Source: Hymenobacter rigui (GTDB lineage: Bacteria; Bacteroidota; Bacteroidia; Cytophagales; Hymenobacteraceae). From it: a DNA stretch of 64,000 bases. The translations under genes were made by a program, and so were the position numbers. The stretch lies in assembly GCF_003944715.1 (NCBI RefSeq), contig NZ_RWIT01000003.1, positions 310,001 to 374,000 on the forward strand, in the 5' to 3' direction. Numbering within the stretch: the first letter of the stretch is position 1; the number at the start of each line of letters is the position of its first letter. Below the pieces are notes generated by a model. It had not been told where the DNA came from. It worked only from the letters and a program-made list of their open reading frames with translations, and did no database searches. This document shows, one piece after another, positions 17,051 to 25,069 of this stretch.

Positions 17051-18637
17051 ATGTCTTCTTATCTGCCTGTTTCGGCTATTCCTTCAGTACTGGCATTGGC
17101 ATTGACGGCGGGTTTGGCGGCCCCGGCCTGGGGCCAGAAAACCGCCGCGAAACCGGCTACTACCAAGCCTGCTCCCACCAAAACGGGCGCGCCGCGGGTG
17201 TACGAGCCCTACGAAGTGCAGCTCCTGCCCGAGTACGCCGAGGGCCAGTACAAGCTGCAGCAGTACCTGAAAACCCAGGTGCAGCTGCCGGCCGCCGTGC
17301 GTGACAACCGCCTGCGCGGCATCGTGCAGGTAGCCGCCACCGTGCAGCCCGACGGCCGCCTCACCAACGTGTTCGTGGCCCGAGGACTGAGCGCAGAATG
17401 CAACGCCGAAGCCCTGCGGCTGGTGAAAGCCATGCCCCGCTGGCGGCCCGGCCGCCACGGTGACGAGGTCGTACCGGTCCGGACGCTGCTGGCCGTCAGC
17501 TTCGAGCCGCCCCGGCCGGCGGCTACGGTGCAAGGCAGCGACGACCTGATGGGGCTACGGCCGGCCGCCGGCGAGGAGGTAGTTACGGATAAAGTGTACA
17601 TGTACGTGGAGCAGATGCCGGTATTCCCCGGCGGGCAAACGGGACTCATCGACTACATCCAGGCCACTCTACGCTACCCCGCCGAGGCCGCCAAGCAGCA
17701 GGTAGAGGGCAGAGTATTCGTGAAATTCGTTGTGGACACTGACGGCCGCGTGACGAAGCCTGAAATCCAGAAAGGCCTCGGAGCCGGGTGCGACGAGGAG
17801 GCGCTGCGCGTGATAAAAGCGCTGCCGCGCTTCGAGCCCGGCAAGCAGAACGGCCGCCAGGTGCAGGTGTACTACACAGTGCCTATCACCTTCAGTCTGC
17901 AAACCACTCCGGGAGCCCCCGGCGTAGCCATTCCGCCCGCTCCCATCCTACCGAAGCCCGAGGAGAAAGTATACACTTACGTGGAGCAGATGCCCCGCTT
18001 AGTCGGCACCACCGAAGCCACCATTGCCTCGGCGTTGCAGGCGGCCGTGGTATTGCCGGCGGAGGTAGTAAAAGGAGACAAAGAGGGCCGGGTGTACGTG
18101 AGCTTCGTGATAGGCTTGGATGGCAAAGCGGAGGACGCCAAAATCGTCCGCTCCCTGTGCCCCGCCTGCGACGCCGCCGCCCTGACAGCCGTGAGCAAGC
18201 TGCCCCGCCTGGAGCCCGGCCGGCAGAACGGCCAGACGGTGCGCGTGCAGCTCACGCAGGCTCTGCAGTTTTTTAGCCCTAATCACGTGTTCGAGCCCCG
18301 GGAGGCCGTAACCCAGGCCACGTTTAATGGTGGCGGCGTGGCCCTGCGCCAGTATTTCACCGAGAAGCTGAAAGAACCGAAAGTGCTGGCCCAGGAAAAC
18401 CTGCGCGGAGCCGTGGAGGTGCGCTTCGTGGTGCAGGCCGACGGCAAAATTGGCGCGGCCGAAGTAACCCGGCCCCTCTGCCGCAGCTGCGACGAGGAAG
18501 CTCTGCGCCTGGTGCGCGCCATGCCTACCTGGGCCCCCGCCCGCGACGCCGCCGGCCAGCCCATTGCCGTGCGCCAACAGGTGCTCATTCCCATGCCCGC
18601 TCCCGAGCTGCCCCGCAAAGCCGGCATCAACAACTAA
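17051..18637 (+). CDS. Secreted protein with four tandem TonB C-terminal domains
   Basis: The product is 528 residues with a signal peptide (about 1-28, AWGQ) and a short Lys/Pro/Thr linker. Four TonB_C-like units follow at about 58-155, 185-280, 306-405 and 415-515. Each contains a leading YVEQMP-type or equivalent segment, then L-G-V-V-F-V-x-DG-(K/R), a C-x-x-(C)-x-EAL-R-(V/I)-K-A-(L/M)-P-(R/T)-W/(F)-P-G/(A) block, and a closing strand. In units 3 and 4 the pair CPACDAAAL / CRSCDEEAL gives two cysteines. There is no ExbB/ExbD-binding transmembrane anchor like that of true TonB. It may be a periplasmic binder of TonB boxes or an envelope adaptor. It lies 73 bases after penicillin acylase and is followed closely by a small membrane protein gene. 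Confidence 0.85.
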   Translation: MSSYLPVSAIPSVLALALTAGLAAPAWGQKTAAKPATTKPAPTKTGAPRVYEPYEVQLLPEYAEGQYKLQQYLKTQVQLPAAVRDNRLRGIVQVAATVQPDGRLTNVFVARGLSAECNAEALRLVKAMPRWRPGRHGDEVVPVRTLLAVSFEPPRPAATVQGSDDLMGLRPAAGEEVVTDKVYMYVEQMPVFPGGQTGLIDYIQATLRYPAEAAKQQVEGRVFVKFVVDTDGRVTKPEIQKGLGAGCDEEALRVIKALPRFEPGKQNGRQVQVYYTVPITFSLQTTPGAPGVAIPPAPILPKPEEKVYTYVEQMPRLVGTTEATIASALQAAVVLPAEVVKGDKEGRVYVSFVIGLDGKAEDAKIVRSLCPACDAAALTAVSKLPRLEPGRQNGQTVRVQLTQALQFFSPNHVFEPREAVTQATFNGGGVALRQYFTEKLKEPKVLAQENLRGAVEVRFVVQADGKIGAAEVTRPLCRSCDEEALRLVRAMPTWAPARDAAGQPIAVRQQVLIPMPAPELPRKAGINN

Positions 18638-18658
18638 CGACTGCCCACTCACTTCCCG

Positions 18659-19033
18659 ATGAAAAAGACTGCCTTCCTTCTACTCCTCATTTTCCTCGGT
18701 AGCGTGTTGCTGCAGCTGGTGCTGCCGTGGTGGAGCGTGGTGCCCCTTTGTCTGGCCCTGGCGGCCTGGCGCGGCCCCACAGGCGGGCAGGCGTTTCTGG
18801 CCGGTTTGCTGGGGGTGGGCCTTAGCTGGTGGCTGCCGGCCGCCTGGCTGAATACCCACGGCGCAAACCTATTGGCCGCCCGCGTTGCCACGCTGTTGCC
18901 GCTGGCTGGACAGCCGTGGCTGCTGGTACTGCTCAGCGGCGTGCTGGCTGGGTTGGCAGGAGGCTTGGCAGCATTGAGCGGAGCCTTACTACGCCGGGCT
19001 GCCGAACCGCGCAATGCTTTGCCGGCCGCCTGA
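18659..19033 (+). CDS. Small integral membrane protein, unknown
   Basis: The product is 124 residues with about four hydrophobic segments (about 4-22, 24-40, 45-62, 75-108), separated by short loops such as RGPTGGQ and NTHGANL. No known family is recognised. It starts 21 bases after the tetra-TonB_C gene stop, so the two are probably co-transcribed, and a strong terminator follows. It could help place or anchor the TonB_C protein, but that is only an inference from position. Confidence 0.7.
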   Translation: MKKTAFLLLLIFLGSVLLQLVLPWWSVVPLCLALAAWRGPTGGQAFLAGLLGVGLSWWLPAAWLNTHGANLLAARVATLLPLAGQPWLLVLLSGVLAGLAGGLAALSGALLRRAAEPRNALPAA

Positions 19034-19054
19034 CTGCGCCCTTACAAAATCCAT

Positions 19055-19089
19055 AAAAAAGGCTCATCTGGAATCAGATGAGCCTTTTT
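19055..19089. terminator. Bidirectional terminator
   Basis: Arms AAAAAAGGCTCATCTG and CAGATGAGCCTTTTT pair over 15 bases with a 4-base loop; T5 on the plus side and T6 on the minus side. It lies between convergent genes ending at 19033 and 19115. Confidence 0.92.
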
Positions 19090-19114
19090 GGGTAAACACA
19101 GAATGCTGTTCAAC

Positions 19115-20344
19115 CTAATACTGTGAAATGAAGGCAAAGGCCTGTAGCGTGTAAGTTGTTACGGAGGTAAAGTGGTTGCCGCCCTGAATGGGCCGTAGCT
19201 CTACCTGCGTGGCGCCCCGGGTCCGCATGGCGTTGTAGGCATCCTGCGAGTTGAAGTAAGGCACGTAGTCGTCGGCCGTGCCGTGGAACAGAGCGGTTGG
19301 GGCTTTCGGCTTCCAGTCGTAGATGTCGTTATCGGTCAGGGATGCACTTAAGGCCGCATCGGAGCCAGACAATACCGCCTGCCGAAAGCCCGGAGCAAAC
19401 AGTGCCGTAGCTTGGGTGGGCACCTCGCTGAAAGGATCAGCTTGCAGGCGGGTGGCGTAAGGCTCTTGGTAATAATAGCTGTTGGGCCGGTTGAGCTTAT
19501 ACACCCGGTTGTAGGTATCCAGCACCCATACGTAGGTGCTCAGGAAGTTAAGCGGCTGCGTGGAGTTCATGATGTACTTCGCAAACTCCGACTTATGATA
19601 AGCCCCCGCACCCGGCGCACTGGCCGTTACCGGCAGCTCCGTGGGGTATTTCTCTTCCAGATACTTGTGCAGCGCCATAGTAGCGTAGCCGCCCTCAGAA
19701 TAGCCCAGCAGGAAGTTCTTCTGGTTCACGCTGATGCTCTCCTTTTTACAGAACTCCCGGGCCGCCCGTAGCATATCAGCCGAGGCCGAGGCCAGGGAGC
19801 CGGCGTGCTCATACGGGTGCGGCAGGGCCTTGCTGGCTCCGTAGCCAATATAGTCGGGAGCCGATACCACGTAGCCAGTAGAAGCCAGCACCGATACCGC
19901 CGACCATAGCTCACTGTTCTGACTGTAGTACGACGGAGCCCGGCCTTCATCATCGGGCCGGATGGTACCGTGCTGGTAGCTGATGACTGGCAGAGCCGTA
20001 GTAGCTACCGGCACCAGCAGCGCCCCCGAGGCCGTTACCATTTGCCCATCGGTGTTGCGGGTGGTGTAGGTCAGGCGATACACTCTCACGGAGTACCGCG
20101 CCAGGGAGCCCACCAGTGGAATATCTGCTACCCGTCCCGCCAACTGAGCCGGGGTGTACTCGCCCAGTAGCGTGCTGCCCGTGAGTGCCGTGACCGGCAC
20201 CGTGGTATCGGGCGTGATGGCCGGGGCCGGGTCGGATGAGGCTGAGTTCTGGCAGCCTGCCCCCAGTAATACGGTAGTTACCAGACCCAGCAGGCCCAGT
20301 TTATGTGCGTACGCCAAGTGGCGCAATCGGGAAATCAATATCAC
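19115..20344 (-). CDS. Lipase-like alpha/beta-hydrolase lipoprotein
   Basis: The product is 409 residues from a GTG start. It has a hydrophobic signal with a lipobox (LLGAGC, Cys about 31), then a low-complexity linker. The alpha/beta-hydrolase core shows the oxyanion/loop region VISYQHGTI, the nucleophile elbow GYSEGG, and acid and base regions HGTADDYVPY and GGNHFTS. The arrangement resembles the secretory-lipase (LIP) type and prolyl-peptidase-like hydrolases, acting on esters outside the inner membrane. Substrate is unknown. Its start lies 166 bases from the divergent blaI gene; a small dyad (TGTTCC-GATA-GGAACA, 20403-20418) lies between. Confidence 0.85.
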   Translation of the reverse strand: MILISRLRHLAYAHKLGLLGLVTTVLLGAGCQNSASSDPAPAITPDTTVPVTALTGSTLLGEYTPAQLAGRVADIPLVGSLARYSVRVYRLTYTTRNTDGQMVTASGALLVPVATTALPVISYQHGTIRPDDEGRAPSYYSQNSELWSAVSVLASTGYVVSAPDYIGYGASKALPHPYEHAGSLASASADMLRAAREFCKKESISVNQKNFLLGYSEGGYATMALHKYLEEKYPTELPVTASAPGAGAYHKSEFAKYIMNSTQPLNFLSTYVWVLDTYNRVYKLNRPNSYYYQEPYATRLQADPFSEVPTQATALFAPGFRQAVLSGSDAALSASLTDNDIYDWKPKAPTALFHGTADDYVPYFNSQDAYNAMRTRGATQVELRPIQGGNHFTSVTTYTLQAFAFISQY

Positions 20345-20435
20345 AGGCAGTTGATTAGCTGAATTCTGAACCTGCCTCTACAACAGCAAAAACCGCATTT
20401 CTTGTTCCGATAGGAACAGAACTTGTACCCTGCAG

Positions 20436-20487
20436 AACTATTTCAGCTAAAAAAATAGTTTATTAACTAAAAAATTAGTTATACTTG
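20436..20487 (+). promoter_or_regulatory. Two dyads and a -7 element upstream of blaI: candidate autoregulatory operators
   Basis: Dyad 1 is AACTATTT-N9-AAATAGTT (20436-20460). Dyad 2 is AACTAA-N4-TTAGTT (20465-20480). They share the half-site AACTA/TAGTT. TATACTTG at 20480-20487 resembles the TAnnTTTG -7 element and touches dyad 2, so a repressor bound there should block transcription. BlaI-type repressors are usually autoregulated through paired dyads. Confidence 0.55.
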
Positions 20488-20510
20488 TTCTACACTTCAC
20501 TTAACTACCA

Positions 20511-20933
20511 ATGGCCGATACAAACTTCCCGGAACTGACCCGGGCTGAGGAGCAGGTGATGCAGGTACTGTGGCAGCGCGGCCCTTCGTTTGTGAAGGAC
20601 GTGGTGCCGGAGCTGCCCCCGCCCACTCCCGCCACCACCACAGTATCCACCATCATCCGCATTCTGGAGCAGAAGGGTTTTGTGGGCCACGAGGCCTTCG
20701 GGCGCACCCACCGCTACCACGCGCTGGTGGCGCAGGATGCGTACCGGCGCTTTTCGTTGCGCAAGCTACTGGGCGGCTACTTCGGCGGATCCTTCACCCG
20801 GCTGGTTTCCTTTTTCGCGCAGGAAGAAAACCTGGATGCAGCCCAGCTCGACGAGCTGATGCGCCACGCCCAGGCTTCCTCCCCAACCCCACCCACCGAT
20901 GAGCCCGACCCTACTACCGAGCACCACGCCTGA
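20511..20933 (+). CDS. BlaI/MecI/CopY family transcriptional repressor
   Basis: The product is 140 residues. The winged-helix domain is clear: LTRAEEQVMQVLWQRGPSFVKDVVPELP, then TTTVSTIIRILEQKGFVGHEAFGRTHRYHALV, followed by a C-terminal dimerisation helix region (YRRFSLRKLLGGYFGGSFTRLVSFF). The final 30 residues are Pro/Glu/Asp-rich. BlaI-type repressors bind DNA as dimers and are inactivated by proteolysis triggered by their BlaR1-type membrane sensor. The sensor gene overlaps the end of this gene by 35 bases (20899-20933), which indicates translational coupling. Candidate operators lie just upstream. The regulon is unknown; no beta-lactamase gene is present in the window. Confidence 0.93.
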   Translation: MADTNFPELTRAEEQVMQVLWQRGPSFVKDVVPELPPPTPATTTVSTIIRILEQKGFVGHEAFGRTHRYHALVAQDAYRRFSLRKLLGGYFGGSFTRLVSFFAQEENLDAAQLDELMRHAQASSPTPPTDEPDPTTEHHA

Positions 20934-22272
20934 GCTGCTGGGCTGTCTGCTGCAAAGTACACTCTGCCTGGGAGCCTGCTGGCTGCTGTACCGGTGTGCG
21001 CTGCAACAGGAGCGTTTTTTTCACTACAACCGCCGCTTTCTGCAGTTCACGCCCTGGTTGGCGCTGCTGCTGCCCCGGCTGGTGAGCGTGGGGCTGGAGC
21101 ATTGGCCCGCCGAGCCTGTTTCGGGTGAAACCGGGGCAGTGCTGAGCGCCGGGCTGCTGCCCGGCCCCACGGTGCAGGCGGTGGGCAGCGCGCTGTACAG
21201 CTTACCACAATGGCTGCCGCTGCTGTACCTGGGCGGCGTACTCCTGATGCTGGCATTGCTGGCGGTCCGGCTGTTGCGCCTGTGGCTGCGTACCCGCCAC
21301 CTGCCCCGGGAGCCCCGCAACGGCTACGTGCTGGTGCGCACCGGCGGGCAGCTACCCACCAGCTCATTCGGCCGCTGGATTCTCTGGGATGAAACCGTGC
21401 TCCTCACGCCGGCGGAGGCCCAAGCCGTGCTGGCCCACGAAATAGCCCACGTGCAACAGGGCCACACCGCCGAAAAGCTGCGCCTGGAGCTGGTGCGGGC
21501 GCTGCTATGGCCGGTACCGTTCGTGCACCTGTTTCCGCGGGCTCTGGCGCAGGTGCAGGAGTTCATGGCCGACTCGGCGGCGCTGCGGCTGGCTTCTCCG
21601 GTTACGGCCTCACCCACGGCTTACGCCAGCCTGCTGGCCCGCTTGGCCCTACGCCCCTACCAACCCGATTTACCGCTTACCCAATCCTTCACCCAATCCC
21701 TCACCCTTACCCGTATCCGTATGCTTACCCAATCCTCCTCCGCCCGCCGTTGGAAACAGTGGCTGCTCCTGCCCCTCGGCACGGCCCTGCTGGCCAGTGT
21801 GGCAGCCTGCGAAAAAGCCGGCGAGCTGCCTCCTCCCCCGCCGCCCACCGTGGCCGATGCAACTATGCCCGCGCCCCCGCCGCCTCCGGCCGTGTATACC
21901 TATGTGCAGCAAATGCCCGAGTACGCCGGCGGCCAGCTGCAGCTGCTGCAGGATATTGGCCGATTGGTTAAGTACCCGCAGGCCGCCAAAGATGCCAAGC
22001 TGGAAGGTCGGGTATTCGTCAAGTTTATCGTCACCCCCGAGGGCATTATTCAGGCCGCACAGATAACCAAGGGCATTGAAACATCCGTGAAGCGTTCCGC
22101 CACGGGAGCCGCTACCGTAAAAACGCAAGCCGTTACTCCGGAAGCCCGCGCCATGAACGAGGCAGCGCTGGCAGCCGTGCAGAACCTTCCGGGCAAGTGG
22201 ACGCCGGGCCGGCAGGATGGTAAGCCGGTAGCCGTGGAATATACCATACCCATCACTTTTTCCCTGAAATAA
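20899..22272 (+). CDS. M56 family (BlaR1-type) membrane metallopeptidase with C-terminal TonB domain
   Basis: The product is 457 residues. The N-terminal half has about three to four membrane segments and the zinc-protease motif HEIAH at residues 180-184 in LAHEIAHVQQGHTAEKL, plus ALAQVQEFMADSAAL for the third ligand region. A further membrane segment (about 287-303, WLLLPLGTALLASVAAC) leads to a Pro-rich linker and a TonB_C-type domain (about 335-457; YVQQMPEYAGG, LEGRVFVKFIVTPEG, AVQNLPGKWTPGRQDGKPVAVEYTIPITFSL). The beta-lactam-binding sensor of classical BlaR1 is absent, so the periplasmic TonB-like domain may be the sensory part. It should cleave, or trigger the loss of, the BlaI-type repressor encoded just upstream. 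Confidence 0.92.
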   Translation: MSPTLLPSTTPELLGCLLQSTLCLGACWLLYRCALQQERFFHYNRRFLQFTPWLALLLPRLVSVGLEHWPAEPVSGETGAVLSAGLLPGPTVQAVGSALYSLPQWLPLLYLGGVLLMLALLAVRLLRLWLRTRHLPREPRNGYVLVRTGGQLPTSSFGRWILWDETVLLTPAEAQAVLAHEIAHVQQGHTAEKLRLELVRALLWPVPFVHLFPRALAQVQEFMADSAALRLASPVTASPTAYASLLARLALRPYQPDLPLTQSFTQSLTLTRIRMLTQSSSARRWKQWLLLPLGTALLASVAACEKAGELPPPPPPTVADATMPAPPPPPAVYTYVQQMPEYAGGQLQLLQDIGRLVKYPQAAKDAKLEGRVFVKFIVTPEGIIQAAQITKGIETSVKRSATGAATVKTQAVTPEARAMNEAALAAVQNLPGKWTPGRQDGKPVAVEYTIPITFSLK

Positions 22273-22291
22273 GTACCACCGTTATCATCCA

Positions 22292-22331
22292 GCAAAACCG
22301 CTGCACACCGCCGGGTGGGCAGCGGTTTTGC
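22292..22331 (+). terminator. Terminator after the blaI-blaR1 unit
   Basis: Perfect 13-base arms GCAAAACCGCTGC and GCAGCGGTTTTGC (22292-22304, 22319-22331) with a 14-base loop, 20 bases past the stop. Confidence 0.85.
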
Positions 22332-22433
22332 GTTTCGGGCCGTATATTGTTCTCACTGTCCGGTTCACCTGCGGGCAGCGGAGGCAGTAGTAGCGGCGGA
22401 TTTTAGGCCCGATGGCGCAATGAGTGTGATGTA

Positions 22434-23435
22434 ATGCAGCAGATAGTACCAATACCTTTCGTGAAGTGGCTGGGCCCGTTGATGGCCGGCCTGACTTTCC
22501 TCCTTGGCAGTATGCTGGCCGGTTGCGACACCTCACCCGGCACGGCATCCAGGAAACCCCTGACGGCCGCCGAACAGCTCCGCCGTAAGCGCCTGCTGGT
22601 GCACCGCGACTCGCTGCGGGCCGATTCCGTGGCACGGGCCGGCGGGCAGCTACCGGGGGCCGTATTGCCCGACAGCCGTATTGTGGCGTTTTATGGCAAC
22701 CCGCAGTACAAAACCATGGGTATTCTGGGTCAATATCCCAAGGACGAGATGCTGCGGCGCCTGCGGGCACAGACTGCGCGCTGGCAACAGGCCGACAGCT
22801 TACCGGTACGCCCCGCCCTGCACCTGATTACCGTTATTGCCCAGCGCGACTCCGGAGCTGATGGCAAGTACCGCCTGCCGCTACCCGATAGCACCATCCG
22901 GCGGGTAATCCGGTGGGGCCAGGAGCACAAGACGCTGGTATTTCTGGATGTGCAGGTAGGCCTTTCGGACCTGCAGCACGAGCTGCCGCCCCTGGCCAAG
23001 TACCTACGCCTGCCCTTCGTACATCTGGGCATCGACCCCGAGTTTTCCATGAAATCGGGCCGGCGGCCGGGTACCGAGGTGGGCGAGTTTGATGCCACGG
23101 ACATCAACTACGCCCGGAGTTTTCTGGCCCGGCTGGTAAGCGAAAATCAGCTGCCTCCGAAGGTACTGGTAGTGCACCGCTTCCGGCAGGATATGGTTAC
23201 CAACTACCAGAACATCCGGCTGGACCCACGCGTGCAGATTGTGATGCACATGGATGGCTGGGGCACACCCAGCATCAAGCGCAGCTCCTACCGCAAGTTC
23301 ATCAAGAAGGAACCCGTGGAATATGCCGGCTTCAAACTGTTCCTGCGCAACGACCAGCGCCCCGGCTCCCGACTGATGACGCCTCAGGAAGTGGTAAGCC
23401 TCTCGCCCAGCCCACTGTACGTGCAGTACCAATAG
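22434..23435 (+). CDS. Lipoprotein of an uncharacterised conserved family (paralogue A)
   Basis: The product is 333 residues. A signal peptide with lipobox LAGC (Cys about 31) is followed by a Lys/Arg-rich stretch and a globular domain. Notable segments are GAVLPDSRIVAFYGNP, PALHLITVIAQRDSG, TLVFLDVQVGLSDLQHELP, FVHLGIDPEFSM, FLARLVSENQLPPKVLVVHRF and VQIVMHMDGWG. The alternating short hydrophobic strands ending in charged or aromatic residues suggest a TIM-barrel-like fold, and similar lipoproteins exist in other phyla. No catalytic role is established. It closely resembles the product at 25070-26107, from which it is separated by an unrelated minus-strand gene. Confidence 0.8.
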   Translation: MQQIVPIPFVKWLGPLMAGLTFLLGSMLAGCDTSPGTASRKPLTAAEQLRRKRLLVHRDSLRADSVARAGGQLPGAVLPDSRIVAFYGNPQYKTMGILGQYPKDEMLRRLRAQTARWQQADSLPVRPALHLITVIAQRDSGADGKYRLPLPDSTIRRVIRWGQEHKTLVFLDVQVGLSDLQHELPPLAKYLRLPFVHLGIDPEFSMKSGRRPGTEVGEFDATDINYARSFLARLVSENQLPPKVLVVHRFRQDMVTNYQNIRLDPRVQIVMHMDGWGTPSIKRSSYRKFIKKEPVEYAGFKLFLRNDQRPGSRLMTPQEVVSLSPSPLYVQYQ

Positions 23436-23440
23436 CCAAG

Positions 23441-23493
23441 CTATGCACAACGCCCGGCAACCTTCCCTGAAAGTTGCCGGGCGTTGTGCATAG
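23441..23493. terminator. 21-base perfect inverted repeat between convergent genes
   Basis: Arms at 23441-23461 and 23473-23493 are perfectly complementary, with an 11-base loop. There is no T-tract. It starts 5 bases after the stop of the lipoprotein gene and ends 14 bases before the stop of the convergent gene; probably a bidirectional terminator. Confidence 0.75.
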
Positions 23494-23507
23494 GTGCTGC
23501 CACAGAC

Positions 23508-24929
23508 TTAATAGGCTGCCTGCTGCAGCGTAACGCGCTGGGGCATCCGCTGCTCGTGGTACAGCAGCATCTGCTTCGCCTCTGCAAACCAGATATCAAA
23601 GTATCCATTGGCTGGCACCTCCCGCACCGTTACCGGCTGGCCGGTGCGCAGGTCGTAGGTGAGTACCCGGCGGGCCGAACGGAGCACGATGCGGTTGCTG
23701 TCGGGGGTGAAGCCGCGCAGCCGGAACACCCCGGCCCGGGCAGCTGCCTCCGCCATGCGGCGGGCCTGCAGGTAACCGCCCACGGTGTAGCTGCCCGCCT
23801 CGGGCAGCGGCAGGCTCCGCACTTCGGCCACTTGGCCATCGGCCATCAGCTTCAGGGTTACCACGTCGCGGGGGCGCAGGGTGGTGGTATTCAGGTAGGC
23901 AATGCCCAGCGTAGCAATGCCCGTAGCTACTGCAATGGCCATGTGCCCCCCAAACGAGGTACTGGTGTACGTTTCGCCCACCAGCCGCACATTGCCGGCC
24001 GCATCGGGCTGCAAGGCTTCCCACAATACCTTGCGGCCCTGCGCCGAGAGCATGCGTGCTTCCTGCGAAAGGGCGATGCGCCGGTCGAACTGCCGGCTAC
24101 TATCGGGGGTAATGCGGGTATAGAACAGCTGACCGGTACTCGTGCGGCTGGGGCGGTTGCCAGTAAAGGTGTAGCCGGCCAGCAGCAGGCTATGGCCCGG
24201 CCCCATAGCGCCTACGGCCGGCACCCGCCGCTCATTGTTATAATCCAGCGGCATGCGGCACAGCACCCGGCCGGTGGCCAGCTCCAGGCAATAGGCTTTG
24301 GCCGTAGCCCGGCGGCTTTGGGCATTGGTGCTTACTACCAGCCACAGGTGGGTGCTGTCCAGCACGGCCTGCTCAATGGCTACTTTACCCTGCGTCGAGG
24401 TAAAGCGGTGCTCCCACTGCTGCTGCAGATTCGGGGCGAGGTAGCGCACCAGGGTTTTATCGTGGCGGCGGCTGGGCTCCTCCGTCAGAAAGCCCTCCGA
24501 CAGAGGCGCCAGCGCCCCGCGCAGCTCCTGCCAGGGCAGGCCCCGCTGCCGCTCGGCCTGCTTATGCACCACCCGGCCCGTGGTATCCACTACCAGGGTT
24601 AGTAAAGAGTCGGTGCCGCGCCGGCGGAACTGGTACAGGAGGTGGTGGCGACTGGTGGCGGCATTTACCATGGTTACCCGCCCCGGCAGGTACACATCCT
24701 GGCGGGCCCGGCGGCGCAGGCTGGCATCGAATACATAGTGCCGCAGCCGGGTGGTATTGCCGTTTTCAGGCTGCAGCGAGAACATCAGTGCCCGACGGGA
24801 GGCTGGCAGATACAGGCCTCCTATACGGGCCAGCTTGATACTATCAACGGTTACCTGCTGGGCTTGCGTTGCGTGTGCCAGCCCCAGCACAGTGCTCAGT
24901 AACACACTGGCACGAATCAAATAAGACAT
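23508..24929 (-). CDS. Secreted protein of unknown function
   Basis: The product is 473 residues with a signal peptide (1-23, ATQAQ). The mature part is a run of beta-rich repeats with regular hydrophobic strands (LARIGGLYLPASRRALMFSLQP, RHHLLYQFRRRGTDSLLTLVVDTTGRVV, HLWLVVSTNAQSRRATAKAYCLELATGRVL, HSLLLAGYTFTGNRPS). This suggests a beta-propeller-like fold. One hydrophobic stretch (about 320-345, GGHMAIAVATGIATLGIAYLNT) could be a membrane segment or a buried helix. No family is recognised. It is monocistronic, between the two lipoprotein paralogues and in opposite orientation. A perfect dyad lies 27 bases upstream of its start. Confidence 0.7.
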   Translation of the reverse strand: MSYLIRASVLLSTVLGLAHATQAQQVTVDSIKLARIGGLYLPASRRALMFSLQPENGNTTRLRHYVFDASLRRRARQDVYLPGRVTMVNAATSRHHLLYQFRRRGTDSLLTLVVDTTGRVVHKQAERQRGLPWQELRGALAPLSEGFLTEEPSRRHDKTLVRYLAPNLQQQWEHRFTSTQGKVAIEQAVLDSTHLWLVVSTNAQSRRATAKAYCLELATGRVLCRMPLDYNNERRVPAVGAMGPGHSLLLAGYTFTGNRPSRTSTGQLFYTRITPDSSRQFDRRIALSQEARMLSAQGRKVLWEALQPDAAGNVRLVGETYTSTSFGGHMAIAVATGIATLGIAYLNTTTLRPRDVVTLKLMADGQVAEVRSLPLPEAGSYTVGGYLQARRMAEAAARAGVFRLRGFTPDSNRIVLRSARRVLTYDLRTGQPVTVREVPANGYFDIWFAEAKQMLLYHEQRMPQRVTLQQAAY

Positions 24930-24955
24930 GATACTACAAAGAATAGACCCCGAAA

Positions 24956-24976
24956 ATTAGCGCCGTCGGCGCTAAT
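24956..24976. promoter_or_regulatory. Perfect dyad between divergent promoters, candidate operator
   Basis: ATTAGCGCC-GTC-GGCGCTAAT, a 21-base perfect palindrome with a 3-base centre, between the minus-strand start at 24929 and the plus-strand start at 25070. A near-consensus -7 element for the minus-strand gene (TATTCTTTG, 24937-24945 in reverse) lies just downstream, so a bound protein could cover the -33 region. Confidence 0.5.
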
Positions 24977-25069
24977 TCCAGCCAGTTGCCGCGGAAATAT
25001 TTACGGGTATGGGCCGGGAGAAAACCCGTACCTTCGCTGCGTTTCCTGACTTCAATACCTTTCCACTCA

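Noticed and set aside
21657..21848. Low-complexity CCCTTACCCGTATCC-like repeats near 21670-21735
   Set aside because: These are coding repeats (LTQSFTQSLTLTRIRMLTQSS) within the BlaR1-type gene and keep frame; not a separate element.
23484..24602. Plus-strand ORF of 372 codons opposite the 23508-24929 gene
   Set aside because: The opposite strand carries a signal peptide and regular beta-strand pattern; the plus-strand product has neither.
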